The notes beneath the pieces are model-generated. The model was not told the DNA's origin and searched no databases. It saw only the letters and a program-made list of their open reading frames with translations. The position numbers were made by a program, and so were the translations under genes. A stretch of DNA of 64,000 nucleotides from an uncultured Spirochaetota bacterium. Its GTDB lineage: Bacteria > Spirochaetota > Spirochaetia > Treponematales > Treponemataceae. The stretch is from assembly GCA_944389415.1 (NCBI GenBank), contig CALXMF010000003.1, positions 124,001 to 188,000 on the forward strand, read 5' to 3'. This document shows, piece by piece, positions 1 to 8,252 of this stretch. Positions within the stretch are counted from its first letter, which is position 1; the number at the start of each line of letters is the position of its first letter.

Positions 1-374
1 TCTGTTTCGGGAATAGCATGGACCGAACTGACATAAACCAACCGTTTAACCGGATGGCGCATACACTGTCCGATGATATTTTTTGTACCTTGCACATTGA
101 TGCTGTAAAGCTGCGGCGTAATATTGCTGCCGATGCTGATCAATCCTGCCGCATGGATAACAATGACTTCTGCGCCGGACAGACCGGAGAAAATTTCTTC
201 CAGCGATTCCGGTTTCGTGATGTCGCCTTTGTAATAGGTGATTTGGCTGTCGCTCTCTCCGTTTTCCGACGGAAGAATCAGTCCGCGGATTTCACATTCT
301 GTTTTGCGCAGATATTGAATGATTGTCCCGGCCAGATGTCCGGCCGCGCCGGTAATTATATAAACCCGTTTCAT
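1..374 (-). CDS. NAD(P)-dependent epimerase/dehydratase (extended SDR), partial
   Basis: This open frame starts at the ATG at 374 and runs off the left edge, so only about 124 N-terminal residues are present. The start is supported by an AGGAGG ribosome site at about 382-387. The protein begins MKRVYIITGAAGHLAG, a Rossmann dinucleotide-binding loop (TGAAGHLAG, a GxxGxxG variant). It continues with a D-I-T acidic turn after strand 3 (YYKGDITKPESL), HAAGLISIG, NVQGTKNI and VYVSSVHA, all typical of the 3-beta-HSD/NAD-dependent epimerase group. The catalytic YxxxK lies beyond the window, so substrate cannot be inferred. It points away from the acetyltransferase at 477-1128. Confidence 0.8.
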   Translation of the reverse strand, partial: MKRVYIITGAAGHLAGTIIQYLRKTECEIRGLILPSENGESDSQITYYKGDITKPESLEEIFSGLSGAEVIVIHAAGLISIGSNITPQLYSINVQGTKNIIGQCMRHPVKRLVYVSSVHAIPET

Positions 375-476
375 TTGGCTTACCTCCTATTTGAGACCGT
401 TTGTACTATACCGCGTGCATATTTATCCGGTTGGAGGTTTTTGTTAAGGAAAGATGAAACGGAAAAAAATCTTGTT

Positions 477-1128
477 TTATTTTGCCTGCGGCGCGGCGTC
501 CGGTATAGCCCGGATTTTTTCAGGATTTTCGCTGCATAAGGCTTCCATATTCCGGAAAATCCTGTCCGGATCCCAGTCCCACCATTTGAGTTGCAGCAAA
601 TAGTCCGTCAGGGCATCGTCAAAGCGTTTGCGGATAATCCTGCACGGATTTCCACCTGCAATGCAGTAGGCGGGAATATCTTTTGCAACAACGGAATTGG
701 CGGCAATCACCGCGCCGTCCCCGATGTGAATCCCCGGCATGACGGTTACGTTTTGTCCGATCCAAACGTCATTCCCTACAACCGTATCTCCTTTCAGCGG
801 CAAATCCCGCAGGGACGGCGTAAATTTTTCCCAGCCGCCGCCCATGATGTTGAACGGATATGTCGTCACGCTGTTCATCCTGTGGTTCGCGCCGTTCATC
901 ACAAATTCAATTCCTTTTGCAATTGCACAGAATTTTCCGATAATCAGTTTATCGCCGATGAATTCATAATGGTGCGTAACGTGTTCTTCAAATTTTTCTG
1001 CGCCGGTATTGTCGTCATAGTAAGAGTATTCCCCTGCAATAATATTCGGACGGGAAATAACATTTTTGATGAATACGACGCTTTTGATTTTTTTCATTCG
1101 GATAAACCGCATCCGGATCCGATCCCAT
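477..1128 (-). pseudogene. Vat-type streptogramin A / xenobiotic O-acetyltransferase, frameshifted near the N terminus
   Basis: The product is a left-handed beta-helix hexapeptide-repeat acetyltransferase of the Vat/CatB family. Visible family marks are GEYSYYD, KIGKFCAI-like, NGANHRM (with the family's catalytic His), GNDVWIG, IGDGAVIAANSVV and GGNPCRIIRKRF. The family transfers acetyl from acetyl-CoA to streptogramin A or chloramphenicol-like drugs. The best start is the ATG at 1128, four bases after an AAGGAGG site, giving MGSDPDAVYPNEK, very like the N terminus of Vat proteins. That frame is joined to the body only if one A is removed from the 7-base run at 1088-1094. The restored protein would be about 216 residues, the usual length. 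Without the correction, translation would need the poorly placed ATG codons 20-35 bases from the ribosome site. It could be a real frameshift, a phase-variable tract or a sequencing error. Confidence 0.75.
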
Positions 1129-1220
1129 ATCCCCTCCTTTCTTGATTCCTGCTTTTCCCGCACGGGTATTTTCCGGCGGGTGTTTATGTTGATTCAGTTT
1201 GTATCAGTGGTTTCCGGTAT

Positions 1221-1742
1221 TTACGGCGTATTGTAAACGGCAAGCGCCCGCTCTTCCAGTTTCTGCATAAATTCCGCTTTTCCGGAACAGTATCCTTCGA
1301 TGTCATAGGGAAAACGCCTGGCAAGTTCTTTTTTCAGCTCTGCATAAGCTTTCTGTTCTTCCCTGTTCATGCGCAGATAATCCCGGACGGCAAGATGGCG
1401 TGTGATGTTGAATGTGTCATCCGACCGGAAAATGTGAATCTGGTGTGTCCGTTCGTCTCCGCCTTTGCGCAGGTAGCGCCGGCCGGGTATACCGAATTCG
1501 CCGAGAAATTCATAGCCTGCCCGGACAAAATCCGCCGATGCGGCGTCAACCGCTTCCAGACTCCGGACGGAAACCAGAATATCGATAACCGGCTTGGCTG
1601 CAAGTCCGGGAACCGCCGTGCTTCCGATGTGCCGGACAGCCAGTGCATTTTCCCCCAGGATGGCGGTAATTTTCTTTTCTTCTTCCGCATACATCCGCGG
1701 CCAGTCCGGATTATATTCCGTTACGGTAATGTGCTGCGGCAT
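1221..1742 (-). CDS. GrpB family protein (UPF0157, nucleotidyltransferase-like)
   Basis: This 173-residue protein belongs to the GrpB/UPF0157 family, which has a nucleotidyltransferase-like fold and no firmly established substrate. Key segments are the N-terminal VTEYNPDWPRMYAEE, the core HIGSTAVPGLAAKPVIDILV (GSTAVPGLxAKPxIDI is the family signature), THQIHIF and RDYLRMN. The start at 1742 has an AAGGAAGG ribosome site a few bases upstream. It lies on the same strand as the acetyltransferase and epimerase, but gaps of about 90-100 bases leave an operon uncertain. The reading frame is intact, unlike its neighbours on both sides. Confidence 0.85.
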   Translation of the reverse strand: MPQHITVTEYNPDWPRMYAEEEKKITAILGENALAVRHIGSTAVPGLAAKPVIDILVSVRSLEAVDAASADFVRAGYEFLGEFGIPGRRYLRKGGDERTHQIHIFRSDDTFNITRHLAVRDYLRMNREEQKAYAELKKELARRFPYDIEGYCSGKAEFMQKLEERALAVYNTP

Positions 1743-1888
1743 GTTTTTCCTTCCTTTCTTTCTTTATTCCGTTTGTGATCCAATATATGTTAGCGGATTG
1801 CCGGTTTTGCCGCAAGCGGATAAACAAAGCGTTATCCGGAATTGGCTTTCTGCTTGGGATGCGTTAAACTGTCTTGCAGAGGTGGAAA

Positions 1889-2301
1889 ATGTGGGCGGTA
1901 TTTGCATTCGGTTCAGCGGTGTTTGCGGCGTTGACTTCCGTATTGGCCAAAATCGGTATTAACGGTGTACAGTCAAACCTTGCCACGGCAGTCCGCACTG
2001 TAGTCGTGCTGGTGATGGCGTGGGGAATGGTATTCCTGACGGCGGGCAGGGCGGCATCGCGTCTGTCAGCCGCAAAAGCTGGCTTTTTTTGGTTCTTTCA
2101 GGCCTTGCGACCGGCGCGTCGTGGCTCTGTTATTACCGGGCGCTGCAGCTTGGCGGGGCGGCGAAAGTTGTTTCCATTGATAAACTGAGCGTAGTAATTA
2201 CCGTTATGCTTGCGGCAGTATTCCTGCATGAACCGCTCACGGCAAAATCGGTTGCAGGAGCCGTGCTGATTACGGCAGGCGCGCTGCTTATGGTGTTGTA
2301 G
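1889..2301 (+). pseudogene. EamA/DMT-type small membrane transporter, frameshifted
   Basis: Two overlapping frames encode one EamA-family (drug/metabolite transporter superfamily) protein of about 137 residues. The first part starts at the ATG at 1889 (MWAVFAFGSAVFAALTSVLA) behind an AGAGGTGG ribosome site. It is hydrophobic and typical until FLT near 2040. The family match then continues one frame back as GGQGGIASVSRKSWLFLVLSGLATGASWLCYYRAL and AKVVSIDKLSVVITVMLAAVFLHEPLT to the stop at 2299. A single missing G in the G-rich stretch 2041-2046 explains the break. Four or five transmembrane helices are visible. Cargo is unknown. As read, the product would be truncated and probably non-functional. 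Confidence 0.75.
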
Positions 2302-2351
2302 GCTGCTGTGCCTTTCCTGCGGCGGACAGCCCTGTGCACGGGAAATGCACG

Positions 2352-2684
2352 CTAATGCGTGTAATCCAGCAATGTGACGCTGTCTCCTAAATCATTTGCA
2401 ATTATTTCTTTCATCTTTTTGGCAAACGGGCAGGGATAGCCTATCGGCGTTCCTTTCTGGATGCAGCTTGCAAACACAATGGTGTCCGCGCCGCGTCTGA
2501 CAAGCTCCCGCGCTCTGAGCACCGCTTTTTTTGCCGGACAGCCGCCGCAGTTGATAAATCCGATAATCTCTATGTCTTCGTCGATGCCTTCAAATACGCC
2601 TTTTTTCTCTCTGACCATGCGGAAATCAGTTGTACCCGGACAATAGTCCTCTGTCTGCATACACCGGATAATGCCTACTTTCAT
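2352..2684 (-). CDS. CGGC domain-containing protein
   Basis: This small protein of about 110 residues matches the CGGC-domain family, named for its conserved Cys-Gly-Gly-Cys motif, here in GFINCGGCPAKKAV at about residues 48-60. Further cysteines occur in IIRCMQTEDYCPGT, FASCIQKG and GYPCPFAKK, so metal or thiol chemistry is likely. The biochemical role of the family is not established. I prefer the ATG at 2684 (MKVGIIRCMQ), with an AAAAGGAA site about 8 bases upstream, over the longer ORF start at 2717, whose extra residues (RRRIKRNTG) look non-conserved. It stands alone, convergent with the broken transporter at 1889-2301. Confidence 0.8.
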   Translation of the reverse strand: MKVGIIRCMQTEDYCPGTTDFRMVREKKGVFEGIDEDIEIIGFINCGGCPAKKAVLRARELVRRGADTIVFASCIQKGTPIGYPCPFAKKMKEIIANDLGDSVTLLDYTH

Positions 2685-2799
2685 ACCTGTATTCCTTTTT
2701 ATGCGGCGTCTGCTCATTTGCCGTGCTGTTTTCTGTTTTATTATAGCGCGGGCAGGATGACAGGTCTACCGGTCTGTCGCAGCACCATAGGCGCCGTCA

Positions 2800-2911
2800 T
2801 GCCGCGCGCCGCTGCTGCTGTACGAGAACCTGCATACGATAAAAGTGTCCGTTTCAGGAAAAAGCGCGGAAGAAGCCGCGGCGGAGATTGCCGCGCTGCA
2901 GGGGAGGGGCC
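2800..2911 (+). pseudogene. 3'-end fragment of a P-loop kinase-like gene (duplicate of part of 10391-10927)
   Basis: About 100 bases here are nearly identical to 10796-10897, the C-terminal coding part of the intact kinase-like ATPase. Both read YENLHTIKVSVSGKSA followed by alanine-rich sequence and ALQGR. The few differences include GCGGAAGAAGCC here against GCGGCAGCAACC there. No start, P-loop or upstream part of the gene remains, so this is a remnant of a duplication or rearrangement. No gene-like signal is visible on either side of it. Confidence 0.7.
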
Positions 2912-3293
2912 GCTCCGAACGGGGCGTCAGGCTGCGTCATCGTCAGCTCCTGTACGGCCTGCTTTGCTTCAGTCTGTTCCATGTACAGCCTCTTTCGTAT
3001 GTTTTACAGCGTAATTCCAATGGTATATTATGTGCTGTCTGCGCCTCCGTCAAGAACAGCCCTGTTTAGGACAGCGTATACTGCTGATGCGGAAAACCTT
3101 TGCCATACGGCTTACGCAACCATATCGAAATCCTCTGTTCAGCGTCATGCTCAGGCATGCTTTGACTGCTTCAGCCATACCGCGCGCGCATAGCAGCGTG
3201 CAAAAATATAATTGTACACAGCCTGCCGTGCACTGGTATAGTTTGTACAGGATTCTTTAGTCCGCATCATCGTATTCCATGGAGGTAAACAAA
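2912..3293. other. Gene-free stretch upstream of the bicupin gene
   Basis: About 380 bases without a convincing coding region. Several short GC-biased open frames cross it, but none has a ribosome site or recognisable protein. Its right end holds the bicupin promoter region: a box around 3190-3225 (ATAGCAGCGTG, then A-rich sequence, then AATTGTACAC) resembles the region upstream of the aldo/keto reductase at 12106. A second TTGTACA lies at 3243-3249. Confidence 0.5.
3212..3242 (+). promoter_or_regulatory. Putative promoter/operator of the bicupin gene
   Basis: TTGTAC (3212-3217) and TATAGT (3237-3242) are separated by exactly 19 bases. The same TTGTACAC start and 19-base spacing occur at 12014-12044. 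A 19-base spacer is longer than usual for sigma70, so this may be an activator-dependent promoter. The shared upstream box may instead be a LysR-type site. Confidence 0.4.
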
Positions 3294-4289
3294 ATGAAAC
3301 TAAGCATAACGGCTGCGTCTGTGCTGCTGCTTGCCGCTGCTTTTTGTTCATGCAGTACAGCAAAACAGGCTGCGCCAGAGTCCGTAACAGAAAGTGCGTA
3401 CACCGCGTCCGGCGCAGGAAGAATTGGTTCAAAAGAAGAGCTCCCGTTTCCGCTTGGGAGGGATATTTCTTCACCGGAGTTTATCGGGCATGTGTACCGG
3501 ACGGATCTGATTGTTCCTGACGGCACGCATGATTTTGCCTGGACAAACAATATCGTGTTTGAACCGGGAGCGCGCAGTGCGTGGCATACGCACGGCGGTA
3601 TGCTGGTTCTGGTAACGGGCGGTGTCGGGTATTATCAGGAGCAGGGCCGTCCGGCGCAGATTTTGCGGCAGGGCGATGTGCTTGCCATTCCCGAAGGTGT
3701 TGAGCATTGGCACGGCGCGGCGCCTGACAGCTGGTTTTCGCAGTTAGTGATTTTTGACGCGGCATACACCGGCGCACAGACAAACGCTCCGGCGCGCCAT
3801 GTGACGGACGAAGCATATACCGCTCTTGAAACAGAAGAATTCCCCGGCAGAACCGCAAAAGACCCTGCGTACATGTTTTATAAAGCAGACGAGGGGCAGC
3901 ATCTGCCAGTATTTACCGGAACGGCATGGGTTTCGTCTCTTGCAGAAGAGCCGAATGTATCAAAAGGACCGTCGCTGCATTATGTGGTGTTTGACACCGG
4001 CGTGATTAACGACTGGCATGTACATGAAGCCGGGCAGGTGCTGATTGCCACGGACGGTATCGGCTTTCATCAGCTGCAGGGGGAGCCGGTGCAGGTGCTG
4101 TATCCGGGCGACGCGGTTGTCTGCCCGCCGGGCATTGCGCACTGGCACGGCGCTGCTCCGGGAAGCACGTTTGCCCACATCGCAGCGAGCGCCAGACTGG
4201 GAACGGCTGCTGTAGAGTGGCTTTCTCCGGTGTCTGACGCTGAACTGTCAGAAGCGCAGGCGGCGTTGCAGGAGCGGCTTTTTGAATGA
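3294..4289 (+). CDS. Bicupin lipoprotein (two cupin domains)
   Basis: This protein of about 331 residues has an N-terminal signal with a lipobox (LLLAAAFC, then SC), so it is probably a lipid-anchored envelope protein. Two cupin domains follow. The first has WHTHGGMLVLVTGGVGYY and GDVLAIPEGVEHWHG. The second has WHVHEAGQVLIATDGIGFHQ and GDAVVCPPGIAHWHGA. Both retain the cupin metal-binding histidines (HxH and a late H). Such duplicated cupins resemble quercetinase/pirin-like or carboxymuconolactone-linked cupins found beside flavodoxins and reductases, but the substrate is unknown. The start at 3294 is chosen because GGAGG lies 8 bases upstream; the ATG at 3279 overlaps that site. A terminator-like hairpin follows at 4297. 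Confidence 0.85.
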   Translation: MKLSITAASVLLLAAAFCSCSTAKQAAPESVTESAYTASGAGRIGSKEELPFPLGRDISSPEFIGHVYRTDLIVPDGTHDFAWTNNIVFEPGARSAWHTHGGMLVLVTGGVGYYQEQGRPAQILRQGDVLAIPEGVEHWHGAAPDSWFSQLVIFDAAYTGAQTNAPARHVTDEAYTALETEEFPGRTAKDPAYMFYKADEGQHLPVFTGTAWVSSLAEEPNVSKGPSLHYVVFDTGVINDWHVHEAGQVLIATDGIGFHQLQGEPVQVLYPGDAVVCPPGIAHWHGAAPGSTFAHIAASARLGTAAVEWLSPVSDAELSEAQAALQERLFE

Positions 4290-4296
4290 GCGGATA

Positions 4297-4327
4297 AGGC
4301 AGGCGGCAGGAAAAGCGCCGCCCGCCT
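4297..4327 (+). terminator. GC-rich hairpin after the bicupin gene
   Basis: AGGCAGGCGGC pairs with GCCGCCCGCCT around a short A-rich loop, starting 7 bases after the stop codon. No long T-run follows, so termination is plausible but not certain. It lies between convergent genes and could serve both. Confidence 0.5.
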
Positions 4328-4387
4328 CGGACTGTTACGGATTGGTTTTCAGCACCGCGATACTGAGAAGAAAGGGAAAATGCACTT

Positions 4388-5299
4388 TTAATTCAGAAGA
4401 TTGACTGCTATTCCTGTGATAAGTGAAAATGCCATCACAAAGACAATGTAGATAATGAAATGTTTAAGACCAAGAACGATCTTCAGCGCTCCGAGATTGG
4501 TTATTTTAGTCGACGGTCCGGTAATCATAAAAGCTGCCGCGCTGCCCATGCTCATGCCGTCCATGAGCCATGCTTGAAGCAGCGGAATTGTCCCGCCTCC
4601 GCAGGCATAGAGAGGAACACCGATGGTTGCTGCCATAAGCACGCCGAAAGCCTCGTTCCCGCCGAAAACTCCCGTCATCAGTTCTTCCGGTACATAGTGC
4701 TGGAACAGGGCCGACAGCAGAATGCCCAGCAGGAAATACGGCCCGGTAGTCTTAATGTTGCGTCCAATATTTTTAAGCAGGCGGCGCACCGGATTCGGGT
4801 CAGTGTCATGACTTATTGGTTCGTCAAAACAATCGAAGCGGAAAAATGACTTTTCTTTCTGAAATACACAGAGCAGCAGTCCTGCGGCAATTCCGCACAA
4901 AAAACAGGATGCGATTCTAATAATCAGTGCAGTTGTTCCCAGAGCTGTGCTGTATACGATCAGCTGAGGATTGAGCAGAATGGAGCACATCATAAAGGAG
5001 GCCAGCCATTCGTCCCGCATCCCGCTTCTGGAGAAGGATGCGGACAGAGGAATGGTTCCGTACATGCATAAAGGGGACGCAATTCCCAGCAGACTGGCGG
5101 GGACAATGCCCCATAATCCCATCCTGCTCCGGCTCATGGAACGGAGCAGTCCGTGGATCTTATCTTTCAGGAAAACTGAAACGCAGGAACCGAGAAGGAT
5201 TCCAATCACCCAATAGCCGAAAACCTGCCGCAACTGCACATCAAAGTAGTATCGGATATAGATAAACTCTCGATGCAGCATGTCAAGTATTTCACTCAT
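4388..5299 (-). CDS. Permease, UPF0718/DUF318 family (ArsP/SO_0444-like)
   Basis: A polytopic inner-membrane protein of about 303 residues with the two-halved DUF318 permease pattern. Half one carries ASPLCMYGTIPLSASFSRSG and SILLNPQL. Half two carries GVPLYACGGGTIPLLQAWL and FMITGPSTKITNLG. The conserved glycine- and proline-rich CMYGT and CGGGT motifs are typical. Family members export organoarsenicals or other small solutes, but the cargo here cannot be read from sequence. A charged cytoplasmic loop (residues about 150-180) separates the halves. The start at 5299 overlaps the stop of the DUF362 gene by 8 bases, giving translational coupling. The longer start at 5350 would overlap that gene by 59 bases. 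Confidence 0.8.
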   Translation of the reverse strand: MSEILDMLHREFIYIRYYFDVQLRQVFGYWVIGILLGSCVSVFLKDKIHGLLRSMSRSRMGLWGIVPASLLGIASPLCMYGTIPLSASFSRSGMRDEWLASFMMCSILLNPQLIVYSTALGTTALIIRIASCFLCGIAAGLLLCVFQKEKSFFRFDCFDEPISHDTDPNPVRRLLKNIGRNIKTTGPYFLLGILLSALFQHYVPEELMTGVFGGNEAFGVLMAATIGVPLYACGGGTIPLLQAWLMDGMSMGSAAAFMITGPSTKITNLGALKIVLGLKHFIIYIVFVMAFSLITGIAVNLLN

Positions 5300-6374
5300 C
5301 GATGTTCCCCAGCCGATAGGTGCGGCTGCCAAGACCGATTTGCTCTCCATGTTTCAGAACATGAATGGCGTGGCGTGATTCCATGCGGTTGATAAGAGAT
5401 TCGGTATCGTCCTGGGAAGCGTACACCAAGTCTACACAGGCCTGATCCAGCGCCACTGGGTCTGCGGAAGCCAGAATACCGATGTCATGCATATCCGGCT
5501 CTGCCGGATTTCCGTCGCAATCGCAGTCGATGGACAGATGATTCATCACGCTGACATAGAGGATATTGCCGTTCAGCGCATCCACTACAGACTTGCCGGC
5601 CTCGGCCATGGATTCAAGAAACGGATCCTGTTCGCCGCCCCAGGGGCTGGTATGACTCTTTCCTGCCGTGTGAATCAGGCACTTGCCTTCTTTGGATCCA
5701 AGACCGATGGAGATGTTCTTGATTGCTCCGCCGAAACCAGCCATGGCGTGACCTTTGAAGTGCGAGAGAACCAAATAGCCGTCGTACTCCGGAAAGTGAG
5801 CGCCTACCAGGTTTTCAGTCAGATGCACGCCGCCCTCAACGGGCAGGGATACAGAACCGTTCTCATCCAGTACAACAAAATCTGCAATATCGGTAAAACC
5901 ATGGTCTTCCGCCACCTGATAGTGCATAGCTGTACTGGCGCGCTGCCCTCCATACGCGGTATTGTTCTCGACAATAGTTCCGTTTACCTGATGCACCAGA
6001 TCTGCAATGAGATCCGGATCCAGATAGTTGCTGGCCGGAGGTTCTCCGGTGGAGAGCTTCACCGCGATATTGTTACCAGTCAGCTCTATGCCAAGTACAT
6101 TATAAATGTTCACCATAGCCTCCGGGGTGATTTCTGAAGTATAATAAACAATTGTTTCTGCAGTGTTCCGCTGATGTTCCAGAGAAGAAATCATAATAAT
6201 CTCTCCGGCGTTTGTTCGTATGTTCTCGTCGTGGTCTGTCTGCTGAGAAATGCTGCCCTGAGTCTGTTCCGTGTGTTCGCCGTATGCAATTTCGCTTTCA
6301 GCTCCTGCCGCTGTTACAGCCAGCATGTATACCAGCATAAGTACTGCGCGTCTTTTTGTTCTCGTTGCCGTCAT
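5292..6374 (-). CDS. DUF362 domain-containing exported protein
   Basis: A protein of about 360 residues of the DUF362 family. The start at 6374 (MTATRTKRRAVLMLVYMLAV) gives a signal peptide and has an AGGAGCAAGAA ribosome site, unlike the longer ORF start. DUF362 features are KLSTGEPPASNYLDPDLIADLV, HAMAGFGGAIKNISIGLGSKEGK, SIDCDCDGNPAEPDMHDIGILA and DPVALDQACVDLVYA. The cysteine pair suits a metal or Fe-S site. DUF362 proteins often sit beside oxidoreductases, and here the gene lies between a permease and an Fe-alcohol dehydrogenase, all on one strand with tiny gaps or overlaps. This suggests a single transcript, 7575 to 4388 or longer. The molecular function is unknown. Confidence 0.8.
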   Translation of the reverse strand: MTATRTKRRAVLMLVYMLAVTAAGAESEIAYGEHTEQTQGSISQQTDHDENIRTNAGEIIMISSLEHQRNTAETIVYYTSEITPEAMVNIYNVLGIELTGNNIAVKLSTGEPPASNYLDPDLIADLVHQVNGTIVENNTAYGGQRASTAMHYQVAEDHGFTDIADFVVLDENGSVSLPVEGGVHLTENLVGAHFPEYDGYLVLSHFKGHAMAGFGGAIKNISIGLGSKEGKCLIHTAGKSHTSPWGGEQDPFLESMAEAGKSVVDALNGNILYVSVMNHLSIDCDCDGNPAEPDMHDIGILASADPVALDQACVDLVYASQDDTESLINRMESRHAIHVLKHGEQIGLGSRTYRLGNIDE

Positions 6375-6390
6375 TTCTTGCTCCTGTGGG

Positions 6391-7575
6391 TTATTTGTAT
6401 GATTTCTGGTAAATAGCTGCGCAGTCCTCATCGGAGAGCCGGCAGGGATCGTTCAGAAAGTTGCGGCCAAGCGTGTCGCGGGCGTTCTGCACCATCTTGG
6501 GGAACTCAGACGGGTCGACGCCATAATCCGACATCCGTAAGTCAGCAACACCGCGGTCTTTCTGCAATGCAGCCAGCGCGGTAATAAAATCTTCCGGCTT
6601 GCCGGCGTTCTTCATGCCCATGAGCTTCGCCATTTCGATAAAGCGGTCGTCGCAGGCGTGTTGTTCCACAAAGTGGCTGTAATACGCCTTAGAGATCATA
6701 ATAAGACCCGCGCCGTGCGGTAGCTTCTCATGATAGGCGGAAAGTGCGTGTTCCAGCGGATGGGCGCTGGTGCAGGAGCCGATCGCCATCTGGATGCCGG
6801 ACAGGTAGCTGCCTAAAGCCACGGCGCTCATCGCCTCCATATTATCCGGTTGCCGGATAGAAACGGCAAGATTGCGGGATACGCTGCAGATTGCTTCTGC
6901 GGCAACCATCTTGCTGAACTCATTGCGGGCGGCCGAAATGTATCCTTCGGTGGAATGAAACAGGGCGTCAAACCCCTGATACGCCTTGAACGCAGGCGGC
7001 ACGCTGGTCATCAGCTCCGGATCTACGATTGCCAGCACAGGGTAGGTGCCGGGGCCGAATACGCCGGTCTTTTCGTTTGTTTCCGGATTGGTAATGACTG
7101 CGCCGCCGTCCGTCTCGGAGCCGGTGCCCGCCGTTGTCGTAATGGCAACGATAGGCAGACTGGGCTTTGAGGGCCGCTGTTTCTTGCCGGTGCCGAACAG
7201 CACATAATCCCACAAGTCGCCGCCGTTTGCCGCCATGAGTCCGATAGCTTTGGAGGCGTCCATGACGCTGCCGCCGCCCAGCGCTGCGATGAAATCACAG
7301 CCGTTTTCGCGGGCGAAGCGTCCGCCTTCTTCCACAACAGGCTTGGTGGGGTTTGCCGCCACCTTGTCAAAGATCACGTAATCCGCACCGGCCTGTTTCA
7401 GCTCGTTTTCCAGCCGGTCAAGATAGCCGTTTGCACGGGTAGATGTACCGTTTGAGATAACCACCAGCGCCTTTTTCCCGTGAACCGCGCCCGTCGGGGT
7501 GTTGATCTGTGTATGCAGTTCATTGAGTTTTCCTGCGCCGAACAGTGTTGTTGTCGGCATCCAAAATGTAAACAT
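6391..7575 (-). CDS. Iron-containing alcohol dehydrogenase
   Basis: A group III (iron-containing) alcohol dehydrogenase of 394 residues, the usual length. The N terminus (MFTFWMPTTTLFGAGKL) is typical. The nucleotide-binding loop is ALGGGSVMDASKAIG, with TTTAGTGSETDGGAVI following. Metal ligands are expected in DALFHSTEGY, SCTSAHPLEHALSAYHEKLPHG and the nearby histidines. It should interconvert alcohols and aldehydes or ketones with NAD(P)H in the cytoplasm; butanol dehydrogenase-like enzymes are the closest general type. The ATG at 7575 has an AGGAGGAATAACCT-type ribosome site. It lies 16 bases upstream of the DUF362 start and 12 bases downstream of the flavodoxin-like gene, so it is probably cotranscribed with both. 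Confidence 0.9.
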   Translation of the reverse strand: MFTFWMPTTTLFGAGKLNELHTQINTPTGAVHGKKALVVISNGTSTRANGYLDRLENELKQAGADYVIFDKVAANPTKPVVEEGGRFARENGCDFIAALGGGSVMDASKAIGLMAANGGDLWDYVLFGTGKKQRPSKPSLPIVAITTTAGTGSETDGGAVITNPETNEKTGVFGPGTYPVLAIVDPELMTSVPPAFKAYQGFDALFHSTEGYISAARNEFSKMVAAEAICSVSRNLAVSIRQPDNMEAMSAVALGSYLSGIQMAIGSCTSAHPLEHALSAYHEKLPHGAGLIMISKAYYSHFVEQHACDDRFIEMAKLMGMKNAGKPEDFITALAALQKDRGVADLRMSDYGVDPSEFPKMVQNARDTLGRNFLNDPCRLSDEDCAAIYQKSYK

Positions 7576-7587
7576 AGGTTATTCCTC

Positions 7588-8205
7588 CTACCGAATAAAA
7601 TTGGTTTGTATAAACGGCTCCCGTTCAGGAAGTCCGTATTTTTCTTTGCCAAGCGCAATCGAACGCATCAGAAATACCATATTCCGGGCAAGGGTACGCA
7701 TACCCTGCAAGCCCTCCGCGTCCTCTGACGCTTCTCCCGCTTCCCGTCCGTGCACGCTGTTCCAATACTGTCCGGCTGCTACCGGCATACCGGAAATGAA
7801 GAAATACTTGTTCAGCTCATCGAACGTGGAAGAAAGTCCGCCGCGCCTCGCCGCCGCAACGCTTGCTCCCACTTTCATGGTTTTATCAAACGGTGTGCTG
7901 TAAAAAAGCCGATCCAGAAAAGAAATCATCGTCCCGTTTGCCGAAGCATAGTAGACAGGGCTTGCGATCACCAGCCCATCGCACTGTTCAAACTTGGCAG
8001 CCGTCTGATTGACCAGATCGTCAAATACGCATGCGCCTTTTTCTTTGCAGGAATAACAGGCAACGCATCCGCGTATGGCATGATTGCCGATATGGACGAT
8101 TTCTGTGTCCGCGCCTTCCTGGCGGAAAATCCGATCCATCTCGTGCAGCGCGACAGAGACATTGCCCTCCTTGTGCGGGCTTCCGTTTAGTAACAATACA
8201 TTCAT
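7588..8205 (-). CDS. Flavodoxin-fold NAD(P)H-dependent FMN reductase
   Basis: A flavodoxin-like oxidoreductase of 205 residues. MNVLLLNGSPHKEGNVSVAL is the FMN-phosphate loop (GSPHxxGN). CVACYSCKEKGACVFDD holds a conserved cysteine group of the multimeric-flavodoxin (NADPH-dependent FMN reductase) family. SPVYYASANGTMISFLDRLFY is the second FMN loop, and GMPVAAGQYWNSVHG is typical near the C terminus. It likely transfers electrons from NAD(P)H to quinones, FMN or a partner enzyme. It is followed 12 bases on by the Fe-alcohol dehydrogenase and preceded by the broken SDR gene, in one direction. Confidence 0.88.
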   Translation of the reverse strand: MNVLLLNGSPHKEGNVSVALHEMDRIFRQEGADTEIVHIGNHAIRGCVACYSCKEKGACVFDDLVNQTAAKFEQCDGLVIASPVYYASANGTMISFLDRLFYSTPFDKTMKVGASVAAARRGGLSSTFDELNKYFFISGMPVAAGQYWNSVHGREAGEASEDAEGLQGMRTLARNMVFLMRSIALGKEKYGLPEREPFIQTNFIR

Positions 8206-8252
8206 ATCCGTATCCTTTTTGCTTGTATGCCGCAGGCGTGCAGTCTGCCTGC

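Noticed and set aside
2718-3260. Several overlapping plus-strand frames of 70-100 codons
   Set aside because: They overlap each other in GC-rich sequence, lack ribosome sites and cover a kinase fragment and the bicupin promoter region.
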